A stretch of DNA of 41,566 nucleotides. It comes from Actinomycetes bacterium (GTDB lineage Bacteria > Actinomycetota > Actinomycetes > S36-B12). Both the position numbers and the translations under genes were made by a program. Numbering within the stretch: position 1 is the stretch's first letter; the number at the start of each line of letters is the position of its first letter. A model generated the notes under the pieces. The model saw only the letters and a program-made list of their open reading frames with translations. It was not told where the DNA came from and searched no databases. Positions 29,678 to 41,566 of the stretch are shown here, piece by piece. The DNA lies in the NCBI GenBank assembly GCA_024641635.1, contig JAHECS010000028.1, positions 1 through 41,566 on the forward strand, written 5' to 3'.

Positions 29678-30640
29678 TCAGTGGTTGGCCTGCCACGCCG
29701 ACCAGGCCGACTCGACCATGCTCGGCAGGTCGCGCGTCGCACGCCAGCCGAGCTCGGCCTCGATCCGGCTGGTCGACGCGAATGTCGCTGGCGGATCCCC
29801 GGCCCGGCGGCCCACGACCTCCGGCGCGATGTCGCGGCCCACGGCAGCGGAGATGACGCCCATCACCTCGTGCACCGACGAACCTTCGCCACGGCCCACG
29901 TTGAACACGTCAGCACAGCGCCCGGCCTCGCACCGCTCCGCGGCCGCGACGTGCGCGTCGGCGAGGTCCTGCACGTGGATGTAGTCGCGGATGCAGGTGC
30001 CGTCCGGCGTCGGATAGTCATCGCCGAACACCTGCGGGCGGCGGCCCTCGTCGAGGGCCGCGAACACCATGGGGATGAGGTTGTTGACGCTGGTGTCACC
30101 GAGGGCGTCCGAGCCCGCACCCGCCACGTTGAAGTACCGCAGCGATGCCCACGACAGGTCCCACGCGACCCCTGCATCGCGGACCATCCACTCGCCGACG
30201 ACCTTCGTCTCGCCGTACGGCGACTCGGGCCGCAGCGGCTCGTCCTCCGTCACCGGGTTGACGGCCGGGGTGCCGTAGACGGCAGCCGACGACGAGTACA
30301 CCATCCGGCGCACCCCCGTCCCCTCCATCGCCTCGAGCACCGACAGGAGGCCGACCACGTTCTCGCGGTAGTAGTACAGCGGCAGGTCGACGGACTCTCC
30401 CGCAGCCTTCTTCGCCGCAAGGTGCACGACCCCGTCGATCTCATGCGAACGCATCGTGTGGGCGAGCGTCACGGCGTCGTGGACGTCGCCCTCGACGATC
30501 GGCACGCCCTCCGGGATGCGACGCGCCAGCCCCGCCGAGAAGTCGTCGTAGACCACGACATCCCGGCCGCTGTCGATCAGCGCCCGGACGACGTGCGCTC
30601 CGATGTACCCGGCTCCGCCGGTGACCAGCCAGGTGGTCAC
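29678..30640 (-). CDS. galE: UDP-glucose 4-epimerase
   Basis: A 320-residue extended SDR: VTGGAGYIGAHVVRAL (8-14 NAD loop), YSSSAAVYG (Ser about 118), YGETK (Tyr142, Lys146), RYFNVAGA and DGTCIRDYIHVQDLADAH, all typical of GalE. It interconverts UDP-glucose and UDP-galactose for cell-wall or exopolysaccharide sugars. GTG at 30640 overlaps the purC TGA (GTGA), so it is the last gene of purD-purB-purC-galE, an unusual partner for purine genes. Related UDP-sugar epimerases are possible. Confidence 0.92.
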   Translation of the reverse strand: MTTWLVTGGAGYIGAHVVRALIDSGRDVVVYDDFSAGLARRIPEGVPIVEGDVHDAVTLAHTMRSHEIDGVVHLAAKKAAGESVDLPLYYYRENVVGLLSVLEAMEGTGVRRMVYSSSAAVYGTPAVNPVTEDEPLRPESPYGETKVVGEWMVRDAGVAWDLSWASLRYFNVAGAGSDALGDTSVNNLIPMVFAALDEGRRPQVFGDDYPTPDGTCIRDYIHVQDLADAHVAAAERCEAGRCADVFNVGRGEGSSVHEVMGVISAAVGRDIAPEVVGRRAGDPPATFASTSRIEAELGWRATRDLPSMVESAWSAWQANH

Positions 30641-31536
30641 GTGAACGACTCGCCGGTGAGACGCTCGTAGGCCTCGACGTACTTCGCCCTCGTCCGCTCG
30701 ACGACCTCGTCGGGCAGCGCCGGCGGAGGCTCATCGGAGTTGCGGTCCCAGCCGGAGTCGGCGGACGTGAGCCAGTCGCGCACGAACTGCTTGTCGAACG
30801 ACGGCTGCGGGCTGCCCGGGCTCCAGGTCGCCGCATCCCAGTAGCGGGACGAGTCAGGCGTGAGCACCTCGTCGGCGAGCACGATCCGCCCGGCGTTCTT
30901 GCCGCTCTGCGCGAAGCCGAACTCGAACTTGGTGTCCGCGAGGATGAGCCCACGACTGGCGGACAGTTCGAGGGCGCGCACGTAGACGTCGAGCGACATC
31001 CGCTTCAGCTCCTGCGCCTCCTCCTGCCCGATCATGACGATGACCTCGTCATACGTCACGTTCTCGTCGTGCTCGCCCAGTGCGGCCTTGGTCGCCGGGG
31101 TGAAGAGCGGCTTCGGCAGGAGCGAGCCGTCCTTGAGCCCGGGCGGGAGTCCGTTGCCGCAGATCCGGCCCGTCGCCAGGTAGTCGCTGAGCCCGGATCC
31201 GGCGAGGTATCCGCGAACGACGCACTCCACCGGCAGCATCTCGAGCGGCTCGCAGACCATCGCCCTGCCCGCCACCGCCTTCGGGATCTTTCCGGACGCC
31301 ACGTGGTTGGGCACGACGCCCTGCAGCTGGTCGAACCACCACTTCGAGAGGGCCGTGAGGATGCGGCCCTTGTCGGGGATCAGCGTGGGCAGCACCCAGT
31401 CGTAGGCGGAGATGCGATCGCTCGCCACGAACAGCAGCTTGCCGTCCGGCGTGCGGTACAGATCGCGGACCTTGCCGGAGTAGATGTGCTCGTACTCAGG
31501 CGACAGCCCGTAGTCCGGTGCGGTGATGGCGTCCAC
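30637..31536 (-). CDS. purC: Phosphoribosylaminoimidazole-succinocarboxamide synthase
   Basis: A 299-residue SAICAR synthetase (CAIR plus aspartate plus ATP, step 7). SGKVRDLY, VASDRISAYDWVLPTLIPDKGRILTALSKWWF, ECVVRGYLAGSGLSDY, LILADTKFEFG and LADEVLTPDSSRYW are signatures of the long actinobacterial/eukaryote-like form. Its GTG shares one base with the purB TAG (TAGTG), implying coupled translation. Confidence 0.97.
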   Translation of the reverse strand: MDAITAPDYGLSPEYEHIYSGKVRDLYRTPDGKLLFVASDRISAYDWVLPTLIPDKGRILTALSKWWFDQLQGVVPNHVASGKIPKAVAGRAMVCEPLEMLPVECVVRGYLAGSGLSDYLATGRICGNGLPPGLKDGSLLPKPLFTPATKAALGEHDENVTYDEVIVMIGQEEAQELKRMSLDVYVRALELSASRGLILADTKFEFGFAQSGKNAGRIVLADEVLTPDSSRYWDAATWSPGSPQPSFDKQFVRDWLTSADSGWDRNSDEPPPALPDEVVERTRAKYVEAYERLTGESFT

Positions 31537-32969
31537 TAGAGGATGTCTCCCGGTCGGTAGGAGGCGGCATCAGGGTGCCGGTCGACGATGACGGCCACCC
31601 GGTCGGCCACGGCCCGCACCTGGCGGCCCGCCGCCCCCGTGAAGGTCAGCGGCTCCGCGACGATGGCCTCCAGCTCCTCGCGGGAAAGTCCCAGCCGCTC
31701 GTCTGCCGCGAGCCGGTCCAGCAGGTCGTTGTCGTCGAGAGCGGCCTCGCGCATGGCGAGGGCCACGGCCACGGCGTGCTCCTTGATCGCCTCGTGTGCG
31801 GTCTCGCGCCCCACTCCGTTGCGGACAGCGGCCATCAGCACCTTGGTCGTCGACAGGAACGGCAGGTACCGCTCCAGCTCGCGATCGATGACCGCGGGGA
31901 ACGCGCCGAAGTCGTCCAGCACGGTGAGGAACGTCTCGAACAGGCCGTCGATGGCGAAGAAGGCGTCCGGCAGGGCGACGCGACGAACGACGGAGCAGGA
32001 GACATCGCCCTCGTTCCACTGCGACCCGGCGAGTTCGGCGACCATCGTGAGGTACCCGCGCAGGAGCACCGCGAAGCCGTTGACCCTCTCGCACGAGCGC
32101 GAGTTCATCTTGTGCGGCATGGCCGACGAGCCGACCTGTCCCGGTCGGAACCCCTCGGTGACGAGGTCGAGACCGGCCATCAGCCGGATGGTGGTGGCCA
32201 GACTCGACGGGGCAGCGGCCACCTGCGACAGGGCCGAGACGACATCGAGGTCGAGGGACCGCGGATACACCTGCCCCACGCTGTCGAGCACCTGCGTGAA
32301 GCCGAGATGGGCAGCGACCGCAGCCTCCAGCTGGCCGAGGAGCTCCTCGTCGCCCCCCATGAGGTCGAGCATGTCCTGGGCCGTGCCCACCGGACCCTTG
32401 ATCCCACGCAGCGGGTACCGACCGATGAGGTCCTCGAGCCTCGCGAAGGCGACGAGCAGCTCGTCGGCAGCGGAGGCGAACCGCTTCCCGAGGGTCGTCG
32501 TCTGCGCGGGGACGTTGTGCGACCGGCCGGTGAGCGCGGTGTCGGAGTAGGCGACCGCCAGCGCCACCAGTCGGTCGAGCGTCGCGACGCACCTGTCCCG
32601 CACGATGACGAGGGACTCGCGCACCTGCAGCTGCTCGACGTTCTCGGTCAGATCGCGCGAGGTCATCCCGAGGTGCACGTACTCATGTCCGGCGAGCGCG
32701 TTGAACTCCTCGATGCGCGCCTTGACGTCGTGCTTCGTCACGCGCTCGCGGTCCGCGATCGACGTCAGGTCCACGTCGTCGATGACGCGCCGGTAGTCGT
32801 CGAGAGCCGCCTGCGGGATCTCCAGTCCGAGCTCGACCTGGGCCGATGCCACCGCCAGCCACAGCCTGCGCTCCATGACGATCTTCGCCTCGGGCGTCCA
32901 CACGCCGGTCATCGAGGCTGAGGCGTAGCGACCCGCGAGGACGTTGGGGATGGCTGGCTTCGATGTCAC
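31536..32969 (-). CDS. purB: Adenylosuccinate lyase
   Basis: A 477-residue fumarase/aspartase-superfamily lyase acting in step 8 and in AMP formation. HEYVHLGMTSRDLTENV, LTGRSHNVPAQTTTLGKRFA, LRGIKGPVGTAQDM and the loop signature GSSAMPHKMNSRSCERV are all present. GTG at 32969 lies 4 bp after the purD stop. It belongs to the purD-purB-purC-galE operon and also serves PurA, encoded 5 kb away. Confidence 0.97.
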   Translation of the reverse strand: MTSKPAIPNVLAGRYASASMTGVWTPEAKIVMERRLWLAVASAQVELGLEIPQAALDDYRRVIDDVDLTSIADRERVTKHDVKARIEEFNALAGHEYVHLGMTSRDLTENVEQLQVRESLVIVRDRCVATLDRLVALAVAYSDTALTGRSHNVPAQTTTLGKRFASAADELLVAFARLEDLIGRYPLRGIKGPVGTAQDMLDLMGGDEELLGQLEAAVAAHLGFTQVLDSVGQVYPRSLDLDVVSALSQVAAAPSSLATTIRLMAGLDLVTEGFRPGQVGSSAMPHKMNSRSCERVNGFAVLLRGYLTMVAELAGSQWNEGDVSCSVVRRVALPDAFFAIDGLFETFLTVLDDFGAFPAVIDRELERYLPFLSTTKVLMAAVRNGVGRETAHEAIKEHAVAVALAMREAALDDNDLLDRLAADERLGLSREELEAIVAEPLTFTGAAGRQVRAVADRVAVIVDRHPDAASYRPGDIL

Positions 32970-32973
32970 GCGG

Positions 32974-34242
32974 TCATCCTTCCGTGGCGGCCCGCGCCGC
33001 GATGTCCCGGCGGTGGTGCGATCCCTCGAGCCGGATCAGGTCGACCGCCGCGTAGGCGTGCTCGCGTGCGCGGGCGAGCGTCTCGCCGTGGGCCGTGATC
33101 GACAGCACGCGCCCGCCGGACGACGCGATCGCTCCCTCGTCCGTGATGGTGGTGCCCGCATGGAAGATGTCCACGTTGACCTCCTCGGCGGCCCTCTCCA
33201 GTCCCGAGATGACGTCGCCGGTGCGTGGCGAGGTGGGATAGCCCTCCGCCGCGATGACGACGGTCACGGAGTAGCCGGACTGCCACACGAGCGGCGGCAC
33301 GTCGGCCAGGTGTCCGGTGGCGGCGGCCATGAGGACCCGGCCCAGCGGCGAGCGGAGGTTCGCGAGGACCACCTGGGTCTCGGGGTCCCCGAAGCGGGCG
33401 TTGAACTCGATGACCCTCACGCCTCGCGAGGTCATCGCCAGTCCCGCGTAGAGCAGGCCCGCGAAGGGAGTTCCGCGATGGCGCATGACGTCGACCATCG
33501 GCTGGAGCACCCGCTCGGTCACGTCGGCCGTCAGCGTCGGCGGTGCCCACGGCAGGGGTGAGTAGGCGCCCATCCCCCCAGTGTTCGGGCCGGTGTCGCC
33601 CTCCCCGGCCCGCTTGAAGTCCTGGGCCGGCTGGAGCGGCAGCACCGTCGTGCCGTCGGTGATCGCGAAGAGGGAGACCTCCTCGCCGTCGAGGTACTCC
33701 TCGATGACGGTCTGCACTCCGTAGCCCTTGGACAGGATGGCTCGGGCGTGCGCGACGGCCTCGGCGCGGTCGGACGTGACGACGACACCCTTGCCGGCCG
33801 CCAGGCCATCGTCCTTGACGACATACGGGGGGCCGAACTGGTCCAGCGCCGACTCCACCTCGTCGATGCCCGTGCAGACGTGGGCCATCGCCGTCGGCAC
33901 GCCGGCCTCGGCCATGACCTGCTTCGCGAAGGCCTTGCTGCCCTCGAGCTGGGCCGCCTCGGCGGACGGGCCGAAGCAGGCGATGCCTCGGTCACGAACG
34001 GCATCCGCGACGCCGGCGACGAGGGGCACCTCCGGGCCGATGACGACCAGTTCGGCAGCGACGTCGACCGCGAGGTCGGCGACGGCCACCGGATCCGTCA
34101 CATCGACCGGCCGGGTGTCGACCTCGCGCGCGATCCCGGCATTGCCTGGGGCGGCCACGACCTCCGAGACGGAATCGTCCGCCATCAGGCTCGTGATGAT
34201 GGCGTGCTCGCGAGCACCGGATCCGATGACGAGGACCTTCAC
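32974..34242 (-). CDS. purD: Phosphoribosylamine-glycine ligase
   Basis: A 422-residue ATP-grasp GAR synthetase (step 2). MKVLVIGSGAREHAI, APGNAGIA, IGPEVPLVAG, FGPSAEAAQLEGSKAFAK, PYVVKDDGLAAGKGVVV, QDFKRAGEGDTGPNTGGMGAYSP and FNARFGDPETQVVL are diagnostic in order. The GTG at 34242 has TAGGCT 6 nt upstream, so the four-gene operon is predicted to begin with a leaderless mRNA. Confidence 0.97.
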   Translation of the reverse strand: MKVLVIGSGAREHAIITSLMADDSVSEVVAAPGNAGIAREVDTRPVDVTDPVAVADLAVDVAAELVVIGPEVPLVAGVADAVRDRGIACFGPSAEAAQLEGSKAFAKQVMAEAGVPTAMAHVCTGIDEVESALDQFGPPYVVKDDGLAAGKGVVVTSDRAEAVAHARAILSKGYGVQTVIEEYLDGEEVSLFAITDGTTVLPLQPAQDFKRAGEGDTGPNTGGMGAYSPLPWAPPTLTADVTERVLQPMVDVMRHRGTPFAGLLYAGLAMTSRGVRVIEFNARFGDPETQVVLANLRSPLGRVLMAAATGHLADVPPLVWQSGYSVTVVIAAEGYPTSPRTGDVISGLERAAEEVNVDIFHAGTTITDEGAIASSGGRVLSITAHGETLARAREHAYAAVDLIRLEGSHHRRDIAARAATEG

Positions 34243-34248
34243 GGTGTC

Positions 34249-34254
34249 AGCCTA
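34249..34254 (-). promoter_or_regulatory. -10 box of the purD operon
   Basis: TAGGCT on the minus strand, 6 nt before the purD GTG, no ribosome-binding site. The next element upstream is the hairpin at 34261-34314, which occupies the -35 region. Confidence 0.5.
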
Positions 34255-34260
34255 TTGATG

Positions 34261-34314
34261 CCTCGTCGGACGTGGCGGGGTCAGGGGCGCCGGGACCCGC
34301 CACAGGTGACGAGG
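34261..34314 (-). terminator. Two-tier hairpin behind the class III aminotransferase gene
   Basis: Outer arms CCTCGTC/GACGAGG (34261-34267, 34308-34314) and inner arms GTGGCGGG-(G)-TC/GACCCGCCAC (34272-34282, 34294-34303) form one long hairpin, starting 20 nt beyond the aminotransferase stop at 34335. It is probably its terminator, and also abuts the purD promoter. No U-tract. Confidence 0.5.
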
Positions 34315-34334
34315 TATCCGCTGACGGCGGACCG

Positions 34335-35681
34335 CTAGCCGGTGTAGTGCCCGTCCACCACGGCGAAGGCCTCGTCGAGGATGGCCAGGCCCTCCTTGGC
34401 CTCCGCCTCGGTGATCGTGCACGGCGGCACGACGTGGAGTCGGTTGAAGTTCGCGAACGGCAGGGCGCCACGCTTCTTGATCTCGCCCTGCAGCTCGACC
34501 ATGGCCGGCGATGTCCCGCCGTAGGGGGCGAGGGGCTCGCGCGTCTCCCGGTTGGACACCAGGTCGAGGGCCCAGAAGACCCCCAGGCCACGGACCTCCC
34601 CGATCACGGGGTGCCGCTCGGCGAGGTCGCGAAGACCCGGTCCGAGGACGTCCTCCCCGATGCGGGCGGCGTTCTCGACGATCCCCTCCTCCTTCATGGC
34701 ATCGATGGACGCCACGATCGAGGCGGCCGCCAGCGGATGGCCCGAGTAGGTCAGTCCGCCGGGGAACACCCGGTCATCGAAGGTGGCTGCGATCGGATCG
34801 GAGATGACCACGCCGCCGACGGGCACGTACCCGGAGTTCGACCCCTTCGCGAAGGTGATGAGGTCGGGCGTCACGTCGAAGTGGTCGAAGGCGAACCACT
34901 TCCCGGTGCGGCCGAAGCCGCACATGACCTCATCCGCGATGAAGACGATGCCGTAGGTCTCGCACAGGGCCTGGACGCCCTCGAGGTAGCCCGGCGGCGG
35001 GATGAGCACGCCCGCGGTCCCGACGACGGACTCGATGAGGATCGCTGCGATCGTCGCCGGTCCCTCGAACTGGATCACCTGGAACAGGTGCTCGAGCGCA
35101 CGTTCCGTCTCCTCCTCGGGGCTGGTCGACCAGAAGCTGGACCGGTAGGGGTACGGGCCGAAGAAGTGGACGACGTGGTCCGCGTACTCGTTCGGCCAGC
35201 GGCGCGGGTCGCCGGTCGCCTGGATCGCCGTGCCGGTGTTGCCGTGGTACGAGCGGTAGAACGACAGCACCTTGTCGCGCCCGGTGTGCAGTCGCGCCAT
35301 GCGGACGGCGTTCTCGTTGGCGTCGGCCCCACCGTTGGTGAAGAACACCTTGTTCATGCCGTCCGGCGCCAGGTCGACGATCCGCTTGGCCGCCTCGCCG
35401 CGCACGTCGTTCGCGTGCTGCGGGGCGATCGTCGCCAGCCGGCCGGCCTGATCCTGGATCGCCTTCACGACCTTCGGATGCTGGTGTCCGATGTTCACGT
35501 TGACGAGCTGCGAGGACAGGTCCAGGAAGCGGTTGCCGTCGTAGTCCCAGACATAGCAGCCCTCGGCCGCAGCGACGTTCATCGGGTTCAGGGCGCCCTG
35601 CGCGCTCCACGAGTGGAAGACGTGCGCGCGGTCGAGATCATGGACGCGCTGGCCCTCTGCGGGATCGGGGGTGAAGGACAT
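34335..35681 (-). CDS. Class III (omega-amino) aminotransferase
   Basis: A 448-residue PLP-dependent fold-type I enzyme. FTNGGADANENAVRMARLHTGRDKVLSFYRSYHGNT, FIADEVMCGFGRTGKWFAFDHF (Asp250) and LITFAKGSNSGYVPVGGVVIS (PLP Lys279) are class III hallmarks. It resembles omega-amino acid:pyruvate, taurine or beta-alanine transaminases; the true amino donor is undecided. A polyamine-derived amine is conceivable given the pot operon, but the genes are 9 kb apart. CGAGGAG precedes the ATG; a TTACCC-17-TACCGT promoter lies upstream. Confidence 0.88.
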   Translation of the reverse strand: MSFTPDPAEGQRVHDLDRAHVFHSWSAQGALNPMNVAAAEGCYVWDYDGNRFLDLSSQLVNVNIGHQHPKVVKAIQDQAGRLATIAPQHANDVRGEAAKRIVDLAPDGMNKVFFTNGGADANENAVRMARLHTGRDKVLSFYRSYHGNTGTAIQATGDPRRWPNEYADHVVHFFGPYPYRSSFWSTSPEEETERALEHLFQVIQFEGPATIAAILIESVVGTAGVLIPPPGYLEGVQALCETYGIVFIADEVMCGFGRTGKWFAFDHFDVTPDLITFAKGSNSGYVPVGGVVISDPIAATFDDRVFPGGLTYSGHPLAAASIVASIDAMKEEGIVENAARIGEDVLGPGLRDLAERHPVIGEVRGLGVFWALDLVSNRETREPLAPYGGTSPAMVELQGEIKKRGALPFANFNRLHVVPPCTITEAEAKEGLAILDEAFAVVDGHYTG

Positions 35682-35717
35682 CAGGGGCTCCTCGGGGTCG
35701 TGCCTGTCGTCGTGAGC

Positions 35718-35746
35718 ACGGTACGCGCTCCGCCCGAGCAGGGTAA
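35718..35746 (-). promoter_or_regulatory. Promoter of the aminotransferase gene
   Basis: Minus strand: TTACCC (35741-35746), 17-bp spacer, TACCGT (35718-35723), followed by a leader of about 30 nt with a CGAGGAG ribosome-binding site. Confidence 0.45.
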
Positions 35747-35760
35747 GGGTGCCGGAATGT

Positions 35761-36591
35761 TCATGACGATTCGGGCTCCGCCGTCCCGGTCACCAGCCCG
35801 GCGACGAACGCGGCGACGTCGTCAGCGAGCCGTTCCGGCTGCTCCCACAGGACCAGATGGCCCACCCCCGCGTACTCGCGCCGGCGCGCGCCCGGGACGG
35901 CGGCCAGCAGGGCCCGCTGGTCGTCCGGCGAGATGAGCATGTCCCGATCGCCCCAGATCGCCAGCACGGGGCTCGTGATCGACCCCGATCGCAGGGGCGG
36001 CGGCGACTCGGTGAGCCCAGCCAGGCTCAGGCGCCACACGTCGGCGGGAATGGCGAGCGCGTCGAGAACCCGGTCGGCGACATACTCGGCAGGAACAGCG
36101 TTCTCGAGCGCGAACCAGGCGACCATCTCGCGGGCCCAGTCGGCCGGAATGGGATCGACGAGGGCGTCGATCTCGTCGGCGAACGACGGCCGGCCCAGCA
36201 GGCTCGTGGGCGACCCTGCGAGGACGATGCCGTCGACGCGTTCCGGGGCCAGGACGGCCAGCTGCTGTGCGACATAGCCGCCACTCGAGGCGCCGACGAG
36301 CACCGCCGACGCGACGTCCACCTCGGCAAGGAGGGCCAGCACGTCGTCGGCGACGGACACGAGGTCGTACCCCGCAAGCGGCTTGTCCGACTGGCCGTGG
36401 CCGCGCAGGTCGACGGCCAGCACGTGCAGGGAGGACGGCAGGGCGTCGGTCATCCGATCGAAGCTGCCGAGGGACTCACCCCACGCGTGCAGCAGGACGA
36501 CGGTCCTCCCCTGGCGTCCACCCTGCTCGCGGAGGGCCATGGCGATGCCGGTGCTGACGCCGACCCGGCGGACGGCCCGCGAATCGGCCAC
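35761..36591 (-). CDS. Alpha/beta-fold hydrolase
   Basis: A 276-residue hydrolase: VVLLHAWGESLGSFDRM (HxxG-type oxyanion loop), LAVDLRGHGQSDKP, nucleophile in LVGASSGGYVAQQLA, acid in IWGDRDMLISP and His in GVGHLVLWEQPE. It resembles 3-oxoadipate enol-lactonase and haloperoxidase-type hydrolases, with unknown substrate. GTG at 36591 lies 9 bp after the stop of the GNAT gene, so it is the third gene of the purA unit. Confidence 0.85.
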   Translation of the reverse strand: MADSRAVRRVGVSTGIAMALREQGGRQGRTVVLLHAWGESLGSFDRMTDALPSSLHVLAVDLRGHGQSDKPLAGYDLVSVADDVLALLAEVDVASAVLVGASSGGYVAQQLAVLAPERVDGIVLAGSPTSLLGRPSFADEIDALVDPIPADWAREMVAWFALENAVPAEYVADRVLDALAIPADVWRLSLAGLTESPPPLRSGSITSPVLAIWGDRDMLISPDDQRALLAAVPGARRREYAGVGHLVLWEQPERLADDVAAFVAGLVTGTAEPESS

Positions 36592-36600
36592 TCCCGAAGG

Positions 36601-39937
<3,337 letters not shown>

Positions 39938-39945
<8 letters not shown>

Positions 39946-40342
39946 GCGGTACCGACGGGTCGCAGTCGTCGATGAAGACCGCCAGGCGATCGACCTCGTC
40001 GTGCTCGTCGATAGCGTCCGCTGCCCGCGCCAGCGAACGGAGGCACCGCAGGAAGCCCTGGTTCGGCTCGTGGTGCCACGGCACCGGGCCGTGGCCCTTC
40101 CAGCCGTTGCGGCGCAGGGCGTCGAGACCACGGTGGTAGCCGACGCGGGCGAAGGCATACGACTCCATCACCCGACCGTCCGCCCATGCCTGGTCCGACA
40201 GAACCGCCCAGGCCAGCGAGCTGGTCGGGTGGTTCCGGGCGGCCTGGGCCGCGTCCATCCCCGCAGCGAGGTCGCGGGCGGCGGGATCCTCCGGAAGGTT
40301 CGTGGGTGGCGGGCTGTCGAAGAGGTTCTTGCCGATGGTCAT
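39938..40342 (-). CDS. DUF3151 family protein
   Basis: A 134-residue soluble protein: MTIGKNLFDSPPPTNLPEDPAARDLAAG, HPTSSLAWAVLSDQAW, SYAFARVGYHRGLDALRRNGWKGHGPVPWHHEPNQGFLRCLRSLARAADAIDE. This matches DUF3151, a family neighbouring fba and purA in many Actinomycetota (including mycobacteria). TPR-like helices are suggested; function unknown. ATG at 40342 fits the family start; an in-frame extension to 40456 crosses a hairpin and is rejected. Confidence 0.92.
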
Positions 40343-40382
40343 GCGACACAGCCTGCCATCACGGGAGGCGTTCGGCGCGCCG

Positions 40383-40474
40383 GCCGCAGCCCAGCTGCGG
40401 CAACCCCGGAGTCCGGTCCGGGACAGATGCGCAGGGGTGGCCCGCTTCCGGGCCACCCCTGCGCATGTGTCCCG
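40383..40474 (-). terminator. fba terminator region with long hairpin
   Basis: The main hairpin (40419-40474) has 18-bp and 7-bp perfect stem segments separated by one G-G mismatch, with loop CTTC; its arm core is ATGCGCAGGGGTGGCCCG. It begins 22 nt beyond the fba stop at 40497. A second hairpin, GCCGCAGC-CCA-GCTGCGGC (40383-40401), follows. Together they probably end the fba transcript in the 154-bp gap before DUF3151. Confidence 0.6.
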
Positions 40475-40496
40475 CCTTGCGGGAGAACGAAAACTG

Positions 40497-41519
<1,023 letters not shown>

Positions 41520-41539
41520 CGGGACTCCTGCTGTCGGGC

Positions 41540-41559
41540 GGATGTAAGCGATGACATCC
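41540..41559 (-). promoter_or_regulatory. Inverted repeat upstream of fbaA
   Basis: GGATGT-AAGCGATG-ACATCC, perfect 6-bp arms with an 8-bp spacer, 21 nt upstream of the fbaA ATG. The shape fits a dimeric regulator site in the promoter or early leader. The window ends 7 bp further, so the full promoter is not visible. Confidence 0.4.
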
Positions 41560-41566
41560 TTCCAGA

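Noticed and set aside
34272-35936. A 554-codon open frame antisense to the aminotransferase gene
   Set aside because: Composition is that of an antisense frame, and the opposite strand encodes a full class III aminotransferase with all motifs.
21286-36591. A combined polyamine uptake and degradation system (pot operon, aminotransferase, FAD oxidoreductase)
   Set aside because: The genes are in separate operons many kilobases apart with purine genes between them, and no substrate-specific motif links them.

Overview
The window is 41.6 kb of very GC-rich chromosomal DNA, densely coded, with many GTG starts and 1-8 bp gene overlaps. BldC, DUF3073, DUF3151, DUF2277, valine dehydrogenase and two deazaflavin (F420)-type nitroreductase-fold proteins together point to a free-living Actinomycetota (Actinomycetes). 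No marker fixes the genus. I see no rRNA, tRNA, CRISPR array, prophage or insertion sequence.

Left third (1-16.2 kb) is mixed housekeeping and accessory genes: a secreted papain/C39-like protein of unknown role, an esterase lipoprotein coupled to a DUF6544 gene, a PadR regulator coupled to its membrane partner, a glyoxalase-fold protein, a small lipoprotein, a ketose 3-epimerase, a secreted PepSY-like protein, a ClC channel, a YkvA/DUF1232 protein with an in-frame 9-bp tandem repeat, DUF2277, and a Gly/Gln-rich membrane protein. Then come two thermonuclease-fold exported nucleases flanking a polyphosphate kinase 2, a DinB/SnoaL-like pair, a SulP transporter and a PlsC acyltransferase.

Middle and right (16.2-41.6 kb) is a conserved actinobacterial core. 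bldC, vdh, DUF3073, purM and purF occur in the order also known from Streptomyces. A polyamine-type ABC transporter (potA-potD-potB-potC) follows, then purS-purQ-purL plus a sterol-carrier-like gene, purD-purB-purC-galE, a class III aminotransferase, an alpha/beta hydrolase and tandem GNAT gene behind purA, an FAD oxidoreductase, DUF3151 and class II fructose-bisphosphate aldolase. The purine genes here cover PurF, PurD, PurSQL, PurM, PurC, PurB and the AMP branch enzyme PurA. PurN, PurE/K, PurH and GuaA/B are not in the window.

The most interesting signals lie between genes. Fifteen start codons (one of them a 9-codon ORF) have a TAnnnT-like -10 box only 6-8 nt upstream, which predicts widespread leaderless transcripts. 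One of these transcripts would begin with the Arg-rich ORF MIERRGNRR, whose stop overlaps the plsC start. A 72-bp near-perfect palindrome sits between purS and a nitroreductase gene. Three other long hairpins lie 20-22 nt behind stop codons. Three convergent gene pairs share one CTAG as both stop codons. I did not find a convincing new multi-gene defence or metabolic system.
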